Shown: positions 41,760-50,796, numbered from the stretch's first letter. The stretch: 64,000 nt of DNA from Paracrocinitomix sp040880585 (GCA_040880585.1 JBBDID010000009.1:62001-126000); one strand, 5' to 3'. Made by a program: numbers and translations. Notes: generated by a model not told the origin, from the sequence alone.

Positions 41760-44042
41760 ATGGAAGAATTCATCATATACACACCGATTGTACTCGCATT
41801 AGTAGGACTTATTTATATGTTCATCAGAAGAAGCTGGGTATTAAAACAGGAAAGCGGAGACGGAAAAATGCAGGAAATCTCAAAGTACATTTATGAGGGA
41901 GCTCTTGCCTTTCTAAAAGCAGAATATAGGTTGCTACTTATTTTTGTTATTATTGCTGCTATTGCATTAGGTGTTATTGCTTATGTAGTTCCGACTACAC
42001 ATTGGTTAATTTTACCCGCCTTTGTTATTGGCGCCGTTTTTTCTGCACTTGCAGGAAATATAGGGATGCGTATTGCTACACAATCAAACGTTAGAACCAC
42101 ACAAGCTGCCAGAACAAGTTTACCGAAAGCATTGAAAGTGTCTTTTGGAGGCGGAACCGTTATGGGACTTGGTGTTGCTGGTTTGGCCGTTTTCGGTTTG
42201 AGTTTGTTATTTGTATTTTTCTTAGGATTCTTCCAAACGGGAGATGTTGTGAAAGTAGATGAAATGACCATTATTTTAGAAGCCCTGGCCGGTTTCTCAT
42301 TAGGTGCTGAATCTATCGCTTTATTTGCCCGTGTAGGTGGGGGGATTTATACAAAAGCGGCTGATGTAGGAGCTGATCTGGTTGGAAAAGTAGAAGCGGG
42401 AATTCCTGAGGATGATCCCAGAAATCCTGCGACAATTGCGGATAATGTGGGTGACAACGTAGGTGACGTAGCCGGAATGGGAGCTGATCTTTTTGGATCT
42501 TATGTCGCTACTGTACTGGCGTCAATGGTTCTCGGAAACTACGTCATCAGAGATATGGGGGGTGATATTTCATCTGAAGGATTTAATGGCATTGGCCCAA
42601 TATTGTTGCCGCTGGTAATCGCCGGTTTAGGTATTATCTTTTCTATTATCGGAACATGGATGGTGCGGATTAAAGATAATTCTGCCAAAGAACCGCAGGT
42701 ACAAAAAGCACTGAACATGGGTAACTGGACATCTATTGTGCTCACTGCGATCTCTTCTTATTTCCTGATCGATTATATGCTGCCTACTGAAATGAAAATG
42801 ACTTTCTTTGGAGAAGAAGGATTACAGACGATTACTTCTATGAGAGTATTTGGTGCAGTTATCGTAGGTTTACTTGTGGGAGGATTAATTTCTTTTTTCA
42901 CGGAATACTATACAGGATTAGGAAAAAAACCGGTTTTGGGCATTGTACAAAAATCTTCTACCGGAGCAGCTACAAATATTATTGCCGGATTAGGCGTAGG
43001 GATGATCTCTACCTTTTCATCTGTTTTATTATTTGCTGCCGCAATTTGGTCTTCTTATGCTTTTGCAGGGTTTTACGGAGTAGCAATTGCTGCCTCTGCT
43101 ATGATGGCAACTACAGCTATGCAATTAGCTATTGACGCCTTCGGTCCCATTGCTGATAATGCCGGTGGTATTGCTGAGATGTCTGAGTTGCCGGATGAAG
43201 TTCGGGAAAGAACAGATATTCTTGATTCAGTAGGAAACACAACTGCCGCAACCGGAAAAGGTTTTGCGATTGCATCAGCTGCGCTTACAGCACTTGCTTT
43301 ATTTGCTGCTTTCGTAACATTTACCGGCATTGAAGGAATTAACATCTTTAAAGCACCGGTATTGGCTATGCTTTTTGTGGGAGGAATGATCCCTGTGGTA
43401 TTCTCTGCTTTAGCCATGAATTCTGTAGGTAAAGCAGCCATGGAAATGGTAAAAGAAGTGAGACGGCAATTCAAGACTATCCCCGGAATTATGGAAGGTA
43501 CCGGAAAACCTGAATACGGAAAATGCGTGGATATTTCAACAAAAGCAGCTTTAAGAGAAATGATGTTGCCGGGTGCATTAACCATCTTATTCCCTTTAGC
43601 CATTGCTTTTATTCCTATGATTTTTGGAATGGACAATTTGGATATTGCAGAAATGTTGGGAGGATATATGGCCGGCGTAACCGTTTCAGGTGTACTTTGG
43701 GCGATCTTCCAAAATAACGCCGGTGGTGCATGGGATAATGCTAAAAAATCATTTGAAGCAGGTGTTGAAATTGACGGGGAAATCACTTACAAAGGTTCAG
43801 AGGCACACAAAGCTGCTGTGACCGGAGATACAGTTGGTGATCCTTTTAAAGATACTTCTGGTCCTTCTATGAATATTCTGATTAAACTGACTTGTTTGAT
43901 CGGTTTGGTGATTGCTCCGATTTTAGGAGGTCACACCGTTGAAACCGAAGTTGAAATGGATACCGATACTTCTATACTGGGAGAAAACACAGAAGTTACT
44001 CCTGATGAAAACACCATTAACTATACAGAAGTAGTTGAATAA
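41760..44042 (+). CDS. hppA: Membrane-bound, K+-dependent-type ion-translocating pyrophosphatase
   Basis: ATG at 41760 (MEEFIIYTPIVLALVGLIYM) gives 760 residues; an earlier ATG lies upstream of the promoter-defined transcription start. The protein hydrolyses pyrophosphate to pump Na+ or H+ out of the cytoplasm. Motifs are DVGADLVGKVEAGIPEDDPRNPATIADNVGDNVGDVAG (pyrophosphate and Mg2+ binding) and DAFGPIADNAGGIAEMSELP. The segment GNTTAATGKGFAIASAALTALALFAAF has Ala where K+-independent pumps have Lys, so it is K+-dependent; that class mostly pumps Na+ in bacteria. About 16 transmembrane helices. The C-terminus carries an extra acidic tail of ~40 residues (ETEVEMDTDTSILGENTEVT). It is followed by heptad array 4. 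Confidence 0.95.
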   Translation: MEEFIIYTPIVLALVGLIYMFIRRSWVLKQESGDGKMQEISKYIYEGALAFLKAEYRLLLIFVIIAAIALGVIAYVVPTTHWLILPAFVIGAVFSALAGNIGMRIATQSNVRTTQAARTSLPKALKVSFGGGTVMGLGVAGLAVFGLSLLFVFFLGFFQTGDVVKVDEMTIILEALAGFSLGAESIALFARVGGGIYTKAADVGADLVGKVEAGIPEDDPRNPATIADNVGDNVGDVAGMGADLFGSYVATVLASMVLGNYVIRDMGGDISSEGFNGIGPILLPLVIAGLGIIFSIIGTWMVRIKDNSAKEPQVQKALNMGNWTSIVLTAISSYFLIDYMLPTEMKMTFFGEEGLQTITSMRVFGAVIVGLLVGGLISFFTEYYTGLGKKPVLGIVQKSSTGAATNIIAGLGVGMISTFSSVLLFAAAIWSSYAFAGFYGVAIAASAMMATTAMQLAIDAFGPIADNAGGIAEMSELPDEVRERTDILDSVGNTTAATGKGFAIASAALTALALFAAFVTFTGIEGINIFKAPVLAMLFVGGMIPVVFSALAMNSVGKAAMEMVKEVRRQFKTIPGIMEGTGKPEYGKCVDISTKAALREMMLPGALTILFPLAIAFIPMIFGMDNLDIAEMLGGYMAGVTVSGVLWAIFQNNAGGAWDNAKKSFEAGVEIDGEITYKGSEAHKAAVTGDTVGDPFKDTSGPSMNILIKLTCLIGLVIAPILGGHTVETEVEMDTDTSILGENTEVTPDENTINYTEVVE

Positions 44043-44073
44043 AGAGAAATAGTCGTTCCTTAAAAAACGAGTT

Positions 44074-44193
44074 TTTAGACTTTAGATGTTAGACGCTAGA
44101 TTTTCAGATTTCAGATTTCAGATTTCAGATTTCAGATGTTAGACGCTAGGTGTTAGACATTAGACAAAAGACATTAGACGCTAGACAAAAGAC
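44074..44193 (+). repeat. Heptad-word array 4, with a TTTCAGA expansion
   Basis: NNN-AGAY words start 32 nt after the hppA stop. They are interrupted by five perfect copies of TTTCAGA (44102-44136) that keep the 7-nt register. Later words are GTT, ATT, AAA and GCT types. The block is short, about 17 units. Confidence 0.9.
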
Positions 44194-44336
44194 TTTGTCT
44201 CTATCTTTAATGAAGCATTATCTTTTTAAGATTCCATCCTGTCGCAGCAAAAAAGCGTTAATTTGAGGTGAATTATTAAACGGACATTCCTGTATGGAAC
44301 CCTGCGGAGGAAAAACTTATGATGTTGCGTGTTTTT

Positions 44337-44385
44337 GAATATTGAATTTCGAACGCCGAATATCGAATGTTGAAGTTTTTTTTAC
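44337..44385 (+). repeat. GAAnnnn heptad family, second site
   Basis: Six consecutive 7-nt units: GAATATT, GAATTTC, GAACGCC, GAATATC, GAATGTT, GAAGTTT. The last 23 nt of the block (44363-44385) are identical to 28471-28493. It lies about 145 nt after array 4 in the same gap. Confidence 0.8.
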
Positions 44386-44399
44386 CGCAACAAAGTAAA

Positions 44400-44610
44400 A
44401 CTACCGCCGCATCCTGAACGGCTGTCAGAGCCTCTGCGCCGGCGCTTTGCGCGCCGTAGCTTTTAGCGAAGGCTCGGAGGCCGATAGCTTGTGCTTGCTA
44501 TTTGTTTTATGAAGCGCAGCTGGCAGCAGCGACCAACGGAAGCTCGTTGCCGGCAAAGCGAAATTACAAACAGCAAGTGCAACTAAAGGCCGGAGACGGG
44601 TTTAGCAGCC
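44400..44610. other. G+C-rich structured intergenic element
   Basis: This stretch is distinctly richer in G+C than its surroundings and contains the palindrome GCGCCGGCGC. A 17-nt arm at 44489-44505 pairs with 44566-44582 at 14 of 17 positions, with two of the mismatches able to wobble in RNA. It abuts the 3' end of cysS and shows no coding frame. It may be a structured RNA or a repeat element. Confidence 0.5.
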
Positions 44611-44615
44611 TACAA

Positions 44616-46058
44616 TCAATTCAGCGTCCAGCTTGATCCCTCTGCACTATCTTTAACAGTGATTCCGGCTTCTTTCAACTTATCTCTGATTAAATCAGAC
44701 GTCTCCCAATCTTTTTGTTCTCTGGCATTTTTCCTTAGCTCAAGAACAATTTCCATGGCGGCATTTAATTTATCATTTCCTGACTTTTCAATGTGTTGTA
44801 GACCCAGCACATTAAAAACAAAAGCATTCATTTCAGTAGAAAGTCGGTTCAGGTCGTCTGAAGATAATTGCTCAGTACCCGATTTCACTTTATTGATAAA
44901 GGCAGCTGCATCAAATAGTTTAGCAACAAGAACAGGGGTATTAAAATCATCATTCATGGCCTGATAAAACCCCTGAATCATTTCTGAAATATCCTTAGAA
45001 CTTTCTTTTGATGTCTGTAGCGTTTTGATGTCTTCTATAGCTGTCATCAATCGGTTAAAGCCTTTTTCTGCAGCGGATAATGCCTCAGAAGAGAAATCTA
45101 ATATGCTTCTGTAATGCGCTTGCATCATAAAAAACCGAACCACCATGGGGTGATAGGCTTTGTCCATGATATCATTGTCTCCGCTGAAAAGCTCTCCGGG
45201 TAAAATCGTATTTCCGGTTGATTTACTCATTTTTTGCCCGTTGAGTGTTAACATATTAGCATGCAACCAATAATTCACCGGAGGTTTTCCATTAGCCGCT
45301 TTACCTTGTGCTACTTCGCACTCGTGATGGGGAAATTTAAGATCCATTCCTCCTCCATGAATATCAAAATTCTCTCCCAAATATTTTGTGGACATAGCGG
45401 TACATTCCAGGTGCCAGCCCGGAAATCCTTCGCTCCAGGGCGAGGGCCAACGCATGATGTGATCTGGAGATGCTTTTTTCCAAAGCGCAAAATCCAATGA
45501 ACTTCTTTTTTCATCCTGCCCCTCCAAATCTCTGGTTCCGGACATTAAATCTTCAATCTTACGACCCGACAGTTCACCGTAGTTTTGTTCTTTATTGTAC
45601 TTTTCTACGTCGAAATAAACTGAGCCATTACTTTCATAAGCCAGTCCTTTGGAAAGAATATTCTTAACAATCTCTATTTGCTCTATAATATGTCCTGTGG
45701 CAGTGGGTTCTATAGTTGGAGAGGCATTATTAAACAGATTCATAACGTTATGAAATCCAACTGTGTATTTTTGCACTATCTCCATGGGCTCCAACTGATC
45801 TAACTTATTTTTTCCTGCAAGGCTAGCCTCTAAATGGCCGGCATCTGTTATATTTCGGACATACCTTACCTTATATCCCAAATGCAACAAATATCGATAA
45901 ATCATATCGAAGGAAATAAAAGTACGACAATTACCCAGGTGTACATCACTGTATACAGTAGGGCCGCAAACATACATTCCGACCTGTTTTTTTACAATTG
46001 GTGTGAATACTTGTTTTTCCCCTTTTAGGGTATTGTAAATATAGAGTTGCTGCCCCAT
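44616..46058 (-). CDS. cysS: Cysteinyl-tRNA synthetase
   Basis: I take ATG at 46058 (MGQQLYIYNTLKGEKQVFTP), giving 480 residues; an earlier in-frame start adds nine residues (GFFIQFIQ) with no family match. The class I signatures are GPTVYSDVHLGNCRTF (HIGH-type) and KMSKSTGN. Zinc-binding residues lie in the GPTV region (MYVCGPTV), in the WHLECTAMS segment and in FPHHECEVAQ. The anticodon-binding helical domain follows, ending GSSWTLN. It charges tRNA-Cys in the cytoplasm. A strong terminator lies just upstream, so it is transcribed separately from the MORN gene. Confidence 0.96.
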   Translation of the reverse strand: MGQQLYIYNTLKGEKQVFTPIVKKQVGMYVCGPTVYSDVHLGNCRTFISFDMIYRYLLHLGYKVRYVRNITDAGHLEASLAGKNKLDQLEPMEIVQKYTVGFHNVMNLFNNASPTIEPTATGHIIEQIEIVKNILSKGLAYESNGSVYFDVEKYNKEQNYGELSGRKIEDLMSGTRDLEGQDEKRSSLDFALWKKASPDHIMRWPSPWSEGFPGWHLECTAMSTKYLGENFDIHGGGMDLKFPHHECEVAQGKAANGKPPVNYWLHANMLTLNGQKMSKSTGNTILPGELFSGDNDIMDKAYHPMVVRFFMMQAHYRSILDFSSEALSAAEKGFNRLMTAIEDIKTLQTSKESSKDISEMIQGFYQAMNDDFNTPVLVAKLFDAAAFINKVKSGTEQLSSDDLNRLSTEMNAFVFNVLGLQHIEKSGNDKLNAAMEIVLELRKNAREQKDWETSDLIRDKLKEAGITVKDSAEGSSWTLN

Positions 46059-46073
46059 TTGAATAAATTGAAT

Positions 46074-46104
46074 AAAAAAACCCACCCCGATAAGTCGGGA
46101 TGGG
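46074..46104 (-). terminator. Intrinsic terminator of the MORN-repeat gene
   Basis: On the minus strand a 10-bp stem (46081-46090 with 46095-46104, one mismatch) with a four-base TAAG/CTTA loop is followed by seven T. It ends the gene at 46128 just before the cysS start. Confidence 0.85.
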
Positions 46105-46127
46105 TAAATGTAAAGTTTTTCTATTTA

Positions 46128-47045
46128 TTAAAGTTGTCCGTCTGAATGGTATTTTCCGTCTTTCCACATTTCAATCTTCAATAAAATTCCATCTGAATCA
46201 TACTTGTAGAGTTTTCCTTCCCACAGTTTCCCGTTCTTAAACTGTCCATCCATCCACAATTCTTCGTCTTTATTGTATAATTTATTGTATCCGTCACGGC
46301 TAAATTTCTTTCCGTTCTTGGTTTTACCATCCGCTCCACTAGGACCGCCTGCCCCACTTGTGCCAGACGATTTTTCCCCTTTGGGAGGGTTTACTCTTTC
46401 TTTTTGTTCTTTAGAAACTACGGTTCCATCTTCGCTGTAGTTAATTACTTCTTTTACATCACCATTTGGGTAATATCTGGTAGCTTGACCTACTGTAACA
46501 CCATCTTTTTTCTCAAAAACAAACTCGGGTGTACCATCTTCAAAATAATAGGCTACTTTTCCATCTTCTTTACCCTCTTCATTGAATGTTTTTTCTTGTG
46601 CGATATTTCCATTTTCATGGTATCGTTTAAAAACTTCTTTTTGCTTGCCGCCGGAGAAAGTTCCTTCTTCCATAACGCCACCATTCTCATAAAACTTTTT
46701 ATAAGCTCCGTTGGGTCGATTATTTACATAAACACCCACCAATCTTGGCGTTTTTCCATCTCGGTGAAATTTAATCCACTCTCCATTTTTACGATCATTT
46801 TTATACGGCCCTTCTTCGATTTTTCCATTTTCAGGATAACCACTTTCAGGTTTCATGTGACCCCAAATTGTCCACATTCCTTGTTTCATCCCATTTTCAT
46901 CAGTTTCATTGGGATATCCTTCCGGATCAATACCTTCTTGTTCAATATCAATCTCTGTAAAGTAAAAAGGATCCACTTTAATGGAGCTATAGCTAAAGTT
47001 TGCTAAGGGTGCTATAAAAACTAGTATAATGTAAAATCTTTTCAT
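46128..47045 (-). CDS. Secreted MORN-repeat (YwqK-like) protein
   Basis: A 305-residue exported protein: signal peptide MKRFYIILVFIAPLANFSYS, then about eight MORN-like repeats with the pattern Y-x-N-x-G-x-x-x-x-x-[GF]-x-[YF] (for example KKFYENGGVMEEGTFSGGKQKEVF, KRYHENGNIAQEKTFNEEG and TRYYPNGDVKEVINYSEDG). A Gly/Ser/Lys linker (GEKSSGTSGAGGPSGADGKTKNGKK) precedes the final repeats. YwqK-like proteins are often annotated as antitoxins in Bacteroidota, but no toxin partner is present here. It probably has a structural envelope role. Confidence 0.85.
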   Translation of the reverse strand: MKRFYIILVFIAPLANFSYSSIKVDPFYFTEIDIEQEGIDPEGYPNETDENGMKQGMWTIWGHMKPESGYPENGKIEEGPYKNDRKNGEWIKFHRDGKTPRLVGVYVNNRPNGAYKKFYENGGVMEEGTFSGGKQKEVFKRYHENGNIAQEKTFNEEGKEDGKVAYYFEDGTPEFVFEKKDGVTVGQATRYYPNGDVKEVINYSEDGTVVSKEQKERVNPPKGEKSSGTSGAGGPSGADGKTKNGKKFSRDGYNKLYNKDEELWMDGQFKNGKLWEGKLYKYDSDGILLKIEMWKDGKYHSDGQL

Positions 47046-47181
47046 ATCAGGGGGTTATTACATTTCAACAGCAATTTACAAATAAATTTGGCATTATTAC
47101 ACATCAATTCGACAAACTGTTATTTTTTTAGGATAAAAATATTAATCGAAGAGTTATAGGTTATTACTTTTCTGTATTTGT

Positions 47182-48108
47182 TTAACTTATCTTAACATTA
47201 TCAAGCATAATTTGTGCCAACTGTTTGATATTGAACGCTGGTTTCCATCCCCAATGCTCCCTTGCTTCGGTGTCATCTATGCTCTCAGGCCAGGAATCTG
47301 CTATTTTTTGCCGAAAATCAGGATTGTATTCAATTTCAAATGGTTGTATCTCAGAAATGGTCTGATATAGTGTTTCAGGGGTGAACGATAAAGCCGATAT
47401 ATTATAAGACGAACGGATTTTGATTTTCTCAGCCGGTGCTTCCATCAGGTCAATGGTTGCCCGAATAGCATCTTCCATATACATCATAGGAAGTGCCGTG
47501 TCTTTCTGCAAAAAACAACTGTATTTCTCTCCTTTTTTTGCGGCATAAAAAATATCCACGGCATAATCTGTTGTACCTCCACCGGGTAAAGAGGTGTAGG
47601 AGATTAAACCCGGATACCGCAAACTCCGCACATCTACGCCATACTGTTTGGCATAATACTCACACCAGCGTTCTCCGGCTAATTTACTGATTCCATAAAC
47701 CGTTGCGGGCTCCATGATCGTGAATTGAGGGGTGTTTTCTTTGGGGGTAGAGGGGCCAAAAACGGCAATTGAACTAGGCCAAAACACTTTTTTGATCACT
47801 TTATCCTTTGCCAGATTCAACACATTAAATAAGCCCTCCATATTTAAGTCCCAGGCAAGTTTGGGCTTTTGCTCAGCTGTAGCTGAAAGTAAGGCCGCTA
47901 ACAAATATATTTCCGTGATTTGATGTTTACTCACCACAGCGCTTAACTGATCGGTGTTCATAATATCCAGCTCTTCAAAGTAGGGATCTTCTCCTGCTTT
48001 TCTAATGTCCGAAGCAATGACCGCTGCCTCTCCAAATCGATTTCTCAACTCCGTTACTAGCTCTGTCCCAATTTGTCCGGAAGATCCGACCACAAGAATT
48101 TTCTTCAT
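47182..48108 (-). CDS. SDR-type L-threonine 3-dehydrogenase
   Basis: From ATG at 48108 (MKKILVVGSSGQIGTELVTEL) the product is 308 residues; the frame opens seven codons earlier but the Rossmann strand begins here. It has the nucleotide-binding GSSGQIG, the catalytic WPSSIAVFGPS serine/threonine region and YGISKLAGE (YxxxK). The substrate loop PGLISYTSLPGGGTTDYAVDIFY is typical of the UDP-galactose-4-epimerase-like L-threonine dehydrogenases. It oxidises L-threonine to 2-amino-3-ketobutyrate with NAD+. It lies upstream of the tyrosine-catabolism genes, divergently oriented. Confidence 0.9.
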   Translation of the reverse strand: MKKILVVGSSGQIGTELVTELRNRFGEAAVIASDIRKAGEDPYFEELDIMNTDQLSAVVSKHQITEIYLLAALLSATAEQKPKLAWDLNMEGLFNVLNLAKDKVIKKVFWPSSIAVFGPSTPKENTPQFTIMEPATVYGISKLAGERWCEYYAKQYGVDVRSLRYPGLISYTSLPGGGTTDYAVDIFYAAKKGEKYSCFLQKDTALPMMYMEDAIRATIDLMEAPAEKIKIRSSYNISALSFTPETLYQTISEIQPFEIEYNPDFRQKIADSWPESIDDTEAREHWGWKPAFNIKQLAQIMLDNVKIS

Positions 48109-48226
48109 TATCTGTTTTTTGAGTTGCAAAATATAAGTAGTTTACAAGAAACAAACCGTTAAATAAAAGTATATTTTTTATCCGTTATGCTGATTTTTAT
48201 CATATAAAAAATCGACTTAGAATCAG

Positions 48227-48234
48227 TATATTTG
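48227..48234 (+). promoter_or_regulatory. -7 element upstream of hmgA
   Basis: TATATTTG matches TAnnTTTG exactly. The predicted transcript carries a leader of about 130 nt before the hmgA ATG. Confidence 0.55.
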
Positions 48235-48258
48235 TTAAAAGCCTCCAAATTGATTATA

Positions 48259-48324
48259 ATGTGTTTAGAATTTGAACAACTTTTAATTCTTTTGAAAGCT
48301 CTGATCAAGAGAGATCCGGAGTGA
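48259..48324 (+). CDS. Possible 21-residue leader peptide upstream of hmgA
   Basis: An ATG 25 nt after the -7 box opens a 21-codon frame (MCLEFEQLLILLKALIKRDP, then E and a stop) that ends 47 nt before hmgA. It is leucine-rich and lies wholly in the leader. There is no strong ribosome site and no Tyr or run of regulatory codons, so it may be fortuitous. Confidence 0.25.
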   Translation: MCLEFEQLLILLKALIKRDPE

Positions 48325-48371
48325 AGAGATGGATGTGTTTCAAATTTTAGTTATCCATTAAAAAATAATTT

Positions 48372-49532
48372 ATGCCACTTTACCATAGGCTGGGGAAAAT
48401 CCCCCACAAAAGACATACAACATTTAAAAAACCGGACGGTTCTCTTTATCATGAGCAGCTGTTTGGCACCATTGGCTTTGACGGAATGTCGTCTTTGCTT
48501 TACCACCATTATCCTCCAACGGGAGTGGTAGACCTTTTATCGTCTAAAAATGTTGCACCAAAAATCGCCACAGAAAAACACCTAAAATCTATGTGTTTTG
48601 AAGGATTTAAAGTGAAGCCAACAAGTGATTATATAGAAAGTCGTGTGCCGGTGCTGGTCAATAACGATTGTAAGATTGTTTTGTCGTCACCAACCGCCTC
48701 TATGAATTCTTATTTTTATAAAAATGCGGATGCAGACGAAGTGATTTTTATCCATAAAGGTTCAGGGACCCTCAAAACGCAATTGGGAAATATTCCATTT
48801 AGTTATGGGGATTATCTGGTCGTTCCAAGGGGGATGATTTATCAGCTTCATTTTGACAATAAAGACAATCGCTTATTCATTGTGGAATCTGCTCACCCGA
48901 TTTACACTCCCAAGCGGTACCGTAATTGGTTTGGGCAACTGTTAGAGCACTCTCCCTTTTGTGAGCGAGATATCCGTCCTCCTGAAAAACTGGAGACACA
49001 TGACGAAAAAGGTGAATTTATTATAAAGATTAAAAAACAAGACATCCTCTACGATTATGCTTATGCTTCACATCCCTTTGATGTGGTAGGTTGGGACGGG
49101 TACAATTTCCCTTACGCATTTTCTATCCACGATTTTGAACCCATTACCGGACGGGTACATCAACCGCCACCGGTGCATCAAACTTTTGAAACACCGGCTT
49201 TTGTTATCTGCTCGTTTGTTCCGCGATTATATGATTATCATCCGGAATCCATTCCTGCGCCTTACAATCACAGCAATATTGACTCAGATGAAGTGTTGTA
49301 TTACGTGGACGGAGATTTTATGAGCCGAAATAATATTGAAAAGGGGCAAATTACACTACATCCGGCCGGTATTCCTCATGGACCACACCCCGGAACCTAT
49401 GAGGGAAGCATTGGTAAAAAAGGAACAGAAGAACTCGCTGTGATGGTAGACACCTTTAAACCGCTTATGATTACTGAAGAAGCACTTGCTATTGAAGTGC
49501 CGGGTTATTACAAATCCTGGTTACACGATTAA
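48372..49532 (+). CDS. hmgA: Homogentisate 1,2-dioxygenase
   Basis: A 386-residue Fe(II) dioxygenase that opens the homogentisate ring to maleylacetoacetate. It has the family N-terminus MPLYHRLGKIPHKRHTTFKKPDG, YHHYPPTGVV, and a cupin barrel with the metal-ligand region SFVPRLYDYHPESIPAPYNHSNIDSDEVLYYVDGDF and HPAGIPHGPHPG. It is shorter than proteobacterial HmgA (about 430), as is usual in Bacteroidota. The 4-hydroxyphenylpyruvate dioxygenase gene follows 47 bp later, making a tyrosine-degradation operon. Confidence 0.95.
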   Translation: MPLYHRLGKIPHKRHTTFKKPDGSLYHEQLFGTIGFDGMSSLLYHHYPPTGVVDLLSSKNVAPKIATEKHLKSMCFEGFKVKPTSDYIESRVPVLVNNDCKIVLSSPTASMNSYFYKNADADEVIFIHKGSGTLKTQLGNIPFSYGDYLVVPRGMIYQLHFDNKDNRLFIVESAHPIYTPKRYRNWFGQLLEHSPFCERDIRPPEKLETHDEKGEFIIKIKKQDILYDYAYASHPFDVVGWDGYNFPYAFSIHDFEPITGRVHQPPPVHQTFETPAFVICSFVPRLYDYHPESIPAPYNHSNIDSDEVLYYVDGDFMSRNNIEKGQITLHPAGIPHGPHPGTYEGSIGKKGTEELAVMVDTFKPLMITEEALAIEVPGYYKSWLHD

Positions 49533-49579
49533 GCAACTGAATTAGAAATTTACTCTGAATAAGAGTTAAAAAAAATGAT

Positions 49580-50737
49580 ATGGAAATGAAAAATTTAAAA
49601 GACCTAAAAAATACAGAATACGGAATGGAAAAGATCTTTGATGAGGCTGAAGATTTTTTGCCTTTACTGGGAACCGATTATGTAGAATTATATGTTGGTA
49701 ATGCAAAGCAATCTGCCCATTTTTACAAGACTGCTTTCGGATTTCAGTCTGAAGCTTACGCAGGCTTAGAAACAGGGATGAAAGACCGGGTTTCATACGT
49801 GCTCAGACAAGACAAAATTCGCCTGGTGCTGACCACTCCTTTGAGTCCGGACGGCCCCATTAATGAACACATCAACAAACACGGAGATGGCGTTAAAGTT
49901 GTTGCCTTATGGGTTCCGGATGCCAAAAAAGCATGGGAAGAAACCACCGCAAGAGGTGCAAAATCATTTATGGAGCCAAAAAGAGAAGAAGATGAAAACG
50001 GTTATGTGGTTCGATCAGGCATTCATACCTATGGGGAAACCGTTCATATATTCGTAGAAAGAAATAACTACAAAGGTATTTTTCTTCCGGGCTATAAAAA
50101 ATGGGAGTCTCACTATAACCCCGCCTCTGTAGGATTGAAATTTATCGATCACATGGTTGGAAATGTGGATTGGGGACAGATGAATAAATGGGTTGAATTT
50201 TACGGTAAAGTAATGGGCTTTGCCCAAATCATCTCATTTGATGACAAAGATATCTCCACCGATTATACGGCACTGATGTCAAAAGTGATGAGTAATGGTA
50301 ATGGGCGCATCAAATTTCCGATCAATGAGCCGGCAAAAGGAAAGAAAAAATCGCAAATTGAAGAATATATCGATTTTTACAAAGGAGAAGGCGTTCAGCA
50401 CATTGCCGTCGCTACTGACAATATCGTACAAACGGTTGGTGCCATGCGTGATCGGGGAGTTGAGTTTCTTTATGTCCCGGATACATATTATGAAGATATC
50501 CTAGAACGAGTCGGTGAAATAGATGAGGATCTTGAATTATTGAAAGAACACGGGATTTTAATTGACCGGGATGATGAAGGATATCTGCTGCAATTATTTA
50601 CCAAACCTGTGGTGGACAGACCTACTATGTTCTTTGAAATCATACAACGAAAAGGGGCGCAATCTTTTGGAAAAGGAAATTTCAAAGCCCTTTTTGAAGC
50701 CATTGAAAGAGAACAGGGAAGTAGAGGAACCTTGTAA
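49580..50737 (+). CDS. hpd: 4-hydroxyphenylpyruvate dioxygenase
   Basis: A 385-residue Fe(II) enzyme that converts 4-hydroxyphenylpyruvate to homogentisate, the substrate of the preceding gene. Two vicinal-oxygen-chelate domains are visible: GTDYVELYVGNAKQSAHFYKTAFGF near the N-terminus and LKFIDHMVGNVDWGQMNKWVEFYGKVMGF in the middle. The three iron ligands lie in FIDHMVG, GVQHIAVA and MFFEIIQRKG. The C-terminus FGKGNFKALFEAIEREQ is conserved. A Rho-independent terminator follows. The last 160 coding bases and the terminator are exactly repeated 738 bp downstream. Confidence 0.96.
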   Translation: MEMKNLKDLKNTEYGMEKIFDEAEDFLPLLGTDYVELYVGNAKQSAHFYKTAFGFQSEAYAGLETGMKDRVSYVLRQDKIRLVLTTPLSPDGPINEHINKHGDGVKVVALWVPDAKKAWEETTARGAKSFMEPKREEDENGYVVRSGIHTYGETVHIFVERNNYKGIFLPGYKKWESHYNPASVGLKFIDHMVGNVDWGQMNKWVEFYGKVMGFAQIISFDDKDISTDYTALMSKVMSNGNGRIKFPINEPAKGKKKSQIEEYIDFYKGEGVQHIAVATDNIVQTVGAMRDRGVEFLYVPDTYYEDILERVGEIDEDLELLKEHGILIDRDDEGYLLQLFTKPVVDRPTMFFEIIQRKGAQSFGKGNFKALFEAIEREQGSRGTL

Positions 50738-50796
50738 GCTTCACTTTATCTTTAATAAAAAAGCGGGTGGACTCATTGAGAATCCACCCGCTTTTT
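50578..50796 (+). repeat. 219-bp direct repeat, copy 1 (hpd 3' end and terminator)
   Basis: Positions 50578-50796 are identical, base for base as read, to 51316-51534. The repeat covers the last 160 bases of hpd, the stop and the whole terminator hairpin. Confidence 0.97.
50757..50796 (+). terminator. Terminator of hpd (copy 1)
   Basis: GCGGGTGGA (50763-50771) pairs with TCCACCCGC (50783-50791), flanked by six A and five T. The hairpin works in either direction. Confidence 0.9.

Noticed and set aside
43073..43786. 237-codon frame antisense to hppA
   Set aside because: It is a shadow of a strongly coding region with confident family motifs on the other strand; no start signals.
46128..47045. 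Toxin-antitoxin function suggested by the usual YwqK antitoxin label
   Set aside because: No toxin gene is adjacent, and the protein is exported, which does not suit a cytoplasmic antitoxin.
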